64,000 nucleotides of DNA. Source: Dyella ginsengisoli LA-4 (GTDB lineage: Bacteria; Pseudomonadota; Gammaproteobacteria; Xanthomonadales; Rhodanobacteraceae). The stretch covers positions 1 through 64,000 of the forward strand of contig NZ_AMSF01000027.1 of the NCBI RefSeq assembly GCF_000334915.1, given 5' to 3'. The notes below the pieces were generated by a model. It was not told the DNA's origin. It worked only from the letters and a program-made list of their open reading frames with translations, and ran no database searches. Made by a program: the position numbers and the translations under genes. Positions 59,114-64,000 of this stretch are shown piece after piece (within the stretch, counting starts at the first letter, position 1; each line of letters starts with the position of its first letter).

Positions 59114-60319
59114 ATGTCGTCAGACACCCCGCGCAAGCGCCCGCTGGAAGTCATCGAACACACCCTGCAGCAGCCCGTCGCCGAGACACGCGAACTGCTG
59201 CGCAGCGACGGCGAACTCAAGCCAGGCCTGGGCCGGGTCAGCGGCGTGATCGCCCTGTCGCTGGGCGTGCTCTGCCTGCTGGCGGTGCTCGCCTTCCACT
59301 TTCCGCAATACCTCACCACCCCGGACCTTCGGCACAAGTACTCGGTCGACGTGCTGCGCCAGCTGCTGCTGGCCGGGCTGCTGGTCGCCGGTGGCATGTC
59401 GCTGGGCAACGTGATCCTGGGCCGCTCGCGCAATATCAACGCGGTGGCCTTCGTCTTCGTGCTGGCGGCCACCGCGCTGGGCGGTTCGCGCGTGCCGGTG
59501 GGCAACTTCCCCGACCACACGCCGTACATCGGGCTGGACTGGTTCATCCTCGACCTGCTCGGCTCGACCCTGGTGTTCGTGGTGATCGAGAAGCTGTTTC
59601 CGCTGTACAAGGGCCAGGCGGTGTTCCGCAAGGAGTGGCAGACCGACCTGAAGCACTTCGCGGTGAACCATTTCATCGTGGGGCTGGCGCTGCTGACGGT
59701 GAACTTCCTGCTGCATCACCTGTTCGGCTGGCTCACCGACAGCCCGTTCCAGCAGACCGTGCAGCACATCGCCTTCGTGCCGCAGCTGCTGCTGTGCATC
59801 CTGGTCGCCGACCTGGCGCAGTACTGGACGCACCGCGCCTACCACGAGGTGCCGTTCCTCTGGCGCTTCCACGCGGTGCACCACAGCGCCAAGACGATGG
59901 ACTGGCTGGCCGGCTCGCGCCAGCACATGCTAGAGCTCATCGTGACCCGGGTGGCGGTGCTGGCGCCGCTGTACATCCTGGGTTTCAGCGAGGGCGTGAT
60001 GAACGCCTACATCCTGGTGGTCGGCTTCCAGGCGGTGTTCAACCACGCCAACGTGCACCTGCCGTGGGGCCCGCTGAAGTACCTGGTGGTGACGCCCGAT
60101 TTCCACCACTGGCACCACGCCTCGGACGACGAGGCGATCGACCGCAACTACGCCGCGCACTACGCCTTTCTCGATTACCTGTTCGGCACCGCGGTGAAGT
60201 CGACGCGCCGGTTTCCGGAGAAGTACGGCGTGGTCGGCGACTACATGCCCGACGGCTTCGTGCGGCAGCAGCTGTTCCCCTTCCGCGGCCCACCGAAGAG
60301 AGCCGGCACCCCGGACTGA
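59114..60319 (+). CDS. Sterol desaturase/fatty acid hydroxylase family protein
   Basis: The 401-residue inner-membrane protein has about six helices and the di-iron histidine clusters of the FA-hydroxylase superfamily: HRAYHE (near residue 240), FHAVHHSA (near 252) and HHWHH (near 331), with the extra FNHANVHL. Substrate unknown: a fatty acid, hopanoid or carotenoid-type lipid is possible. It lies between tldD (divergent) and yhdP (convergent, 4-base gap), breaking the tldD-yhdP pair. Confidence 0.93.
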   Translation: MSSDTPRKRPLEVIEHTLQQPVAETRELLRSDGELKPGLGRVSGVIALSLGVLCLLAVLAFHFPQYLTTPDLRHKYSVDVLRQLLLAGLLVAGGMSLGNVILGRSRNINAVAFVFVLAATALGGSRVPVGNFPDHTPYIGLDWFILDLLGSTLVFVVIEKLFPLYKGQAVFRKEWQTDLKHFAVNHFIVGLALLTVNFLLHHLFGWLTDSPFQQTVQHIAFVPQLLLCILVADLAQYWTHRAYHEVPFLWRFHAVHHSAKTMDWLAGSRQHMLELIVTRVAVLAPLYILGFSEGVMNAYILVVGFQAVFNHANVHLPWGPLKYLVVTPDFHHWHHASDDEAIDRNYAAHYAFLDYLFGTAVKSTRRFPEKYGVVGDYMPDGFVRQQLFPFRGPPKRAGTPD

Positions 60320-60323
60320 GGGC

Positions 60324-63300
60324 TCAGCGCGACGGTGCCGTCGACGCCGGCGCGGGCAGCAGCGGAGGCGTGGGCGCCGTCGAGCTGGCCGGTGCCGGCA
60401 GCAGCGGCAGGGGCTTGGGCACGCGCTTCTCGATCAGGGTGATCTTCGGCTTGTCCCAGCTGCCGGTGATCGCGTAGCGCGCGCTGGCCGCCTTGTTCAG
60501 GCCGCGGCCGAGCAGACCCTGCACCGCCAGGCCCGCCGCGGCCCCCACCGGTCCACCGACCACCGCGCCGACCACCGGCAGGCTGTTGCCGACGTGCGGA
60601 ACCACCAGCAGCTGCTGGTCGTAGTCGCGGGCACGCAGCCCGGTGCGGCCGGTCACGGTGATCTCCGCGGCCGGCCCCTTGATCTTCATGTTCTGGGTGG
60701 TGGCGTTGCCGTCGGCGAAGAGGAAGCTGCCGTCGATGCTGTCGAAGGCCAGGCCCTTGCCGAACACGTCGCCGAAGTCGAGCGTGAGCCGGCGCGGCAG
60801 TTCGGCCAGGGAGACCAGTCCCAGCAGTCGCCCCACGCCCGGCGAGTCGGCTTCGGGGATGCGCCCGTCGGTCACGTGCACCTGCAGCCGGCCTTCGAGG
60901 TTGGCCAGGGTGATCGCCGACGGGCTGCCCGGCCAGGTGCCGTCGAGGTGGGCCCGCGTCTTGCCGCCGTTGAACAGGCCGTCGAAGCCCAGCGCATCGA
61001 GCATCTTGCCGATGTCCTCGGCGGAGAAATCGATCGCCAGGTGGGTCTGGCTGTCCTCCGGATTGCCGTTCCAGTCGCCGGAGGCGGTGATCTGCACGCT
61101 GGGCGACAGCGCCCGCAGCTGGTCCAGGTGCATGCCCTTGGCGGTCGGCCAGCTTTCCAGCCGGGCCTGGCCGAGGTGGGCATTGCCCAGCCGCAGGTCG
61201 TCCACCAGCAGGTGGAACGGCGGCAGGCTGGCGGGATTCACGCCGGTGCGGGCCGCCTGCGCCGGGGTCGGTCCGGTATCGGGCAGCGCCTTGCCGCTGG
61301 CGTCCTTCGGCGGCTCGGCCTTGGGCCAGTAAAGCCGCTTCAGCCGCGCGGTGATGCCGCGCTTGCCGAGGTCGGCGCCGGGCACGTCGAAATGCCCGGA
61401 CAGCGTCGCGCCATCGGCGTCGATGCCCAGGCCGTCGGACTTCGGGGTGACCTGCATGTGCAGGTCGGGGAAATCGTTGCCGAACAGCATCGCGTGGTCG
61501 GCGGTGATGTCGATGCCTTCAAGCGTAGGCGCGCTGCCGCTGCCCTGCCCGCCGACCACCTGCTGGATCCAGCCACTCACATCCACCCGGCCGCCGTGGC
61601 CCTGCACGCGCAGCCCCTGCTGTGGCAGCGTGTCGGGCATGCGGTCGCCGAGTGCCACGGTCCCGGCCAGCGGCTGGCCGTAACCGCCCGGCAGGCGGAA
61701 GCGCGCGCGCAGCACGTCGTCCAGCGAGACCTGCAGGTCGGCCGAATCGGTTGGCAGGCCCAGCACCACGTGCAGCGGCATCATCACGCCCGCGGGCTTG
61801 TCCAGCGGCGCCGGCAGCTTGATCGCGATGTCCTGCAACGCCGAGTCGACGGTCAGCCGCTGATGCAGGGGCGTATTGGCCGCGTCACGGCCGATGTCCA
61901 GCCCGATGCGGAATTCGCTGCGTCCCTCCGAAGCCGCCCCCAGCCAGGCCATGGCTGGCTGGTCCTGCAGCAGCTCAGCCAGGGTGTAGCGTCCGTCCAG
62001 GCTGGCCGAAAACACCGTATCGGGGTCGCCGGTAGCGCCGGCGATGCGCATCTGCAGGGTGGACGGCTGGTCGCGGAAGGTTCCCTGTAGCGGGCCGGCC
62101 GAAAGCCCTCCGGCATCGAACTGCATCGGGCCGGTGAGCTGGCCGAGCCGAAGGTTCCAGTCCGGCGCGCTGAGATCGGCATGGGTCAATTGCGCGGTGC
62201 CGTTGAGCTGGAGTGAAGCGTCGTCCTTGAACGGCAGCAGCAGATGGAAGTCGAAGTCGCCCTTGCCACCGAGCTTGAGCTTGGCCAGCGTGTCGGCCTC
62301 GCGCGCGGCGATCGGGCTATGACTGACGAAGCCGAGCAGGCTCGCCCCGCTGCCACTGCCACTGACATTGAGATCCAGCGCGGCATCACCGAAATCCGGG
62401 ATCAGCGCCACCGCGTGCTGCGCCTTCACCCCCATCGCCTCGCCGCCGCTGGCCTGCACCAGCATGCCGTTGTCGACGAAGCTGGCTACCGCGGCGACAT
62501 GCTCGGCGCGCGGCCAGCCCTCGCCGTAGTCCAGCGTGAGGTCGCTCAGCCGCGCCTGTGCCTCGAAGCGTCCCTCGTTGTGCAGGAATGGCCAGTCGGC
62601 CAGGCTGCCGCGCACCAGCGCGTCGCCGCTATCGATGGTGCCGCTAACCAGGCCGCGGTCCAGCCAGGCCACCGCCTTCGGCGGCATCGTCAGCGGCCAG
62701 AACAGCTTGGCGGCAGTGACGTCGCCGCGGTCGACATGGGCATACAGGTCGAGGAACGGTCGGCCGCCATCCGCCGGCAACAGCACCTCGCCCCTCGCCT
62801 GGCCGGCGTAGCCGACGCCGGTGAAGTCCAGCGGATCGGCGCCGAGGTGCACGCCACCGTCGTCATGCCAGACCGCGATCGTGCCGGCCAGCCGGGACAG
62901 TGCGAACGGCTGGCGGAACGCCCTGGGGAAGCGCAGCACCGTGGGCTGCTCCGGCAGCTCCAGCGAGAGCGCCTCGGCGTCGCCACGCAACGTGCCGGAG
63001 AGCCGGTCGATACCTGGCATCGCGCCGACCGGATCGATGCCCAGCCCCTGGAAAGCGGCATCCAGTCGGGTAAGGCCGACACCCTGCTGCCACTGTACGT
63101 CGGCGCGGGTGATTTCCCCGCGTGGCTTGCCCTCGCCCAGCCAGTGGGACAGGCCGGCGGACATGTCCGGCTTGAGCGCAAGCCAGGGCACCAGCGGCGC
63201 CAGCTGCAGGCGGCTGGCGGCGATGCCGATGCGAATTGCCCCGGCCGAAGGCCGATGCATCACCGCCACCAGCGCACTGCCGTCGTAACCGGCCCAGGCC

Positions 63301-64000
63301 AGCCGGTAGCCGTCGCCGGTCTGGCGGATCTCCATCACGCCACGGATCGCGGCCACGTCGACCCGGCTGCCCGCCGGTGTGCCGAGCGAAACACCGGTCA
63401 GGTCGGTCTGCAGCACGCTGCGCACCACCTTGCCGTCGCGCCAGTCCAGCCAGGCTTCCAGATGCCCGTGCCCCTGCTCGGCGGTATAGCCGGCCAGGCT
63501 GGCATCGCCCAGCATCGCGTTCACGTCGAGGTTGTCGCCCGCCAGCCAGACCCGCCCGCTGCTGCCATCGTCGCGGAACTGCCCGGCCGCGGTGAGCACG
63601 CCATCGGCACCGGCACGGCGCAGGCGTGCCCCCACCCGCACCTCGCCCGAGCCCAGCCATGCCCGCAACTGGTCGGCCAGCACCGCGTAATGCCGACCGG
63701 TGCGCTCGTCGGCGACGTCGATGTGCACGTCGTCCAGCCACAGATCAAGCGACAGCCGCCCCAGCGACGTCGGCTGCCCGGAGCTGCCCCCGGTCGCGCC
63801 GACGCCTCGGATCGACCACTGCCCATCCTTGCCACGGGCCACGTCCAGTTGCACCCCTCGCACATGCAGGTTGAGCAGGTGCCGGGACGGCAGCAGCCAG
63901 CCGCCGAAATCCAGCGCGGCGTCGACCTCCGGGAGGTGCAGTGGCGACTGCCCCGGGGCGGTAGCGCCGAGCGTGACCCCGCGCAGCGCGAAGGTGGGTC
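60324..64000 (-). CDS. yhdP: YhdP-like AsmA-family protein, 5' end outside window
   Basis: The minus-strand frame stays open from its stop at 60324 to the window end, so the N-terminus is missing; 1,225 codons are present. The C-terminal part has the YhdP/AsmA-like signature: LGLVSLAELPRRLTLDFGDVFGKGLAFDSIDGSF (in two parts), MKIKGPAAEITVTGRTGL, and a hydrophobic VPHVGNSLPVVGAVVGGPVGAAAG. Repetitive beta-strand units fill the rest. YhdP, with TamB and YdbH, bridges the envelope and helps move phospholipid to the outer membrane in E. coli. The family is usually about 1,250-1,300 residues, so little is missing. Confidence 0.93.
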   Translation of the reverse strand, partial: PTFALRGVTLGATAPGQSPLHLPEVDAALDFGGWLLPSRHLLNLHVRGVQLDVARGKDGQWSIRGVGATGGSSGQPTSLGRLSLDLWLDDVHIDVADERTGRHYAVLADQLRAWLGSGEVRVGARLRRAGADGVLTAAGQFRDDGSSGRVWLAGDNLDVNAMLGDASLAGYTAEQGHGHLEAWLDWRDGKVVRSVLQTDLTGVSLGTPAGSRVDVAAIRGVMEIRQTGDGYRLAWAGYDGSALVAVMHRPSAGAIRIGIAASRLQLAPLVPWLALKPDMSAGLSHWLGEGKPRGEITRADVQWQQGVGLTRLDAAFQGLGIDPVGAMPGIDRLSGTLRGDAEALSLELPEQPTVLRFPRAFRQPFALSRLAGTIAVWHDDGGVHLGADPLDFTGVGYAGQARGEVLLPADGGRPFLDLYAHVDRGDVTAAKLFWPLTMPPKAVAWLDRGLVSGTIDSGDALVRGSLADWPFLHNEGRFEAQARLSDLTLDYGEGWPRAEHVAAVASFVDNGMLVQASGGEAMGVKAQHAVALIPDFGDAALDLNVSGSGSGASLLGFVSHSPIAAREADTLAKLKLGGKGDFDFHLLLPFKDDASLQLNGTAQLTHADLSAPDWNLRLGQLTGPMQFDAGGLSAGPLQGTFRDQPSTLQMRIAGATGDPDTVFSASLDGRYTLAELLQDQPAMAWLGAASEGRSEFRIGLDIGRDAANTPLHQRLTVDSALQDIAIKLPAPLDKPAGVMMPLHVVLGLPTDSADLQVSLDDVLRARFRLPGGYGQPLAGTVALGDRMPDTLPQQGLRVQGHGGRVDVSGWIQQVVGGQGSGSAPTLEGIDITADHAMLFGNDFPDLHMQVTPKSDGLGIDADGATLSGHFDVPGADLGKRGITARLKRLYWPKAEPPKDASGKALPDTGPTPAQAARTGVNPASLPPFHLLVDDLRLGNAHLGQARLESWPTAKGMHLDQLRALSPSVQITASGDWNGNPEDSQTHLAIDFSAEDIGKMLDALGFDGLFNGGKTRAHLDGTWPGSPSAITLANLEGRLQVHVTDGRIPEADSPGVGRLLGLVSLAELPRRLTLDFGDVFGKGLAFDSIDGSFLFADGNATTQNMKIKGPAAEITVTGRTGLRARDYDQQLLVVPHVGNSLPVVGAVVGGPVGAAAGLAVQGLLGRGLNKAASARYAITGSWDKPKITLIEKRVPKPLPLLPAPASSTAPTPPLLPAPASTAPSR

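Overview
The window is a GC-rich chromosomal segment from a gammaproteobacterium, most likely the order Lysobacterales (Xanthomonadales). The family Rhodanobacteraceae (Rhodanobacter, Dyella, Frateuria or Luteibacter type) is a reasonable guess. I infer this from gene order (dapE, two ArsC/Spx-like genes, dapD and glnD; map divergent from rpsB-tsf-pyrH-frr-uppS-cdsA-dxr-rseP-bamA-lpxD-fabZ-lpxA-lpxB-rnhB-dnaE-accA), from the lack of skp between bamA and lpxD, and from the basic C-terminal tail on ribosomal protein S2. No rRNA, tRNA, CRISPR array, prophage or insertion sequence was seen. All assignments come from reading the sequence; no database search was run.

Layout. 1-9 kb is a mixed accessory and housekeeping region: a small secreted protein; a minus-strand group with SURF1, a four-helix membrane protein and an unusual secreted protein resembling domain III of EF-Tu; two overlapping Nudix hydrolases; a lipoprotein phosphodiester glycosidase coupled to a penicillin-acylase-family enzyme; a DUF3224 protein; and an ECF42-type sigma factor coupled to its YCII/DGPF partner, with a candidate cognate promoter upstream. 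At 9-13.3 kb lie a membrane sensor with degenerate GGDEF and intact EAL domains and a secreted protein of unknown function. A perfect CRP/Clp-type palindrome stands upstream of the latter.

13.4-19.6 kb (minus strand) is the lysine/nitrogen block: dapE, two ArsC/Spx-like proteins, dapD, a periplasmic DsrE-like protein and glnD. 19.7-28.9 kb is an accessory island on the opposite strand, between glnD and map, which are neighbours in many relatives. It holds a sulfotransferase-like protein, a TpsB transporter and a 2,097-residue TpsA adhesin with ESPR, TPS domain, 16 GLUG-type units, four 89-residue YDG repeats and only two cysteines, both at the extreme C-terminus. This is the most likely place for an undescribed system: a two-partner-secreted adhesin with a linked sulfotransferase and possibly a disulfide anchor.

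28.9-49.9 kb is the conserved block for translation, isoprenoid and phospholipid synthesis, outer-membrane assembly, lipid A and fatty acids. Several -10 elements (TATAAT, TACAAT, TATACT) are visible before rpsB, pyrH, frr, lpxD, lpxB and accA. The dnaE-accA gap carries a degenerate copy of the dnaE 3' end. 50-64 kb holds an NYN/LOTUS protein, tilS, xseB-ispA, small membrane proteins, the pmbA/tldD protease pair, darP (yjgA), a sterol-desaturase-like hydroxylase, and the 3' part of a yhdP-like gene that runs off the window end.
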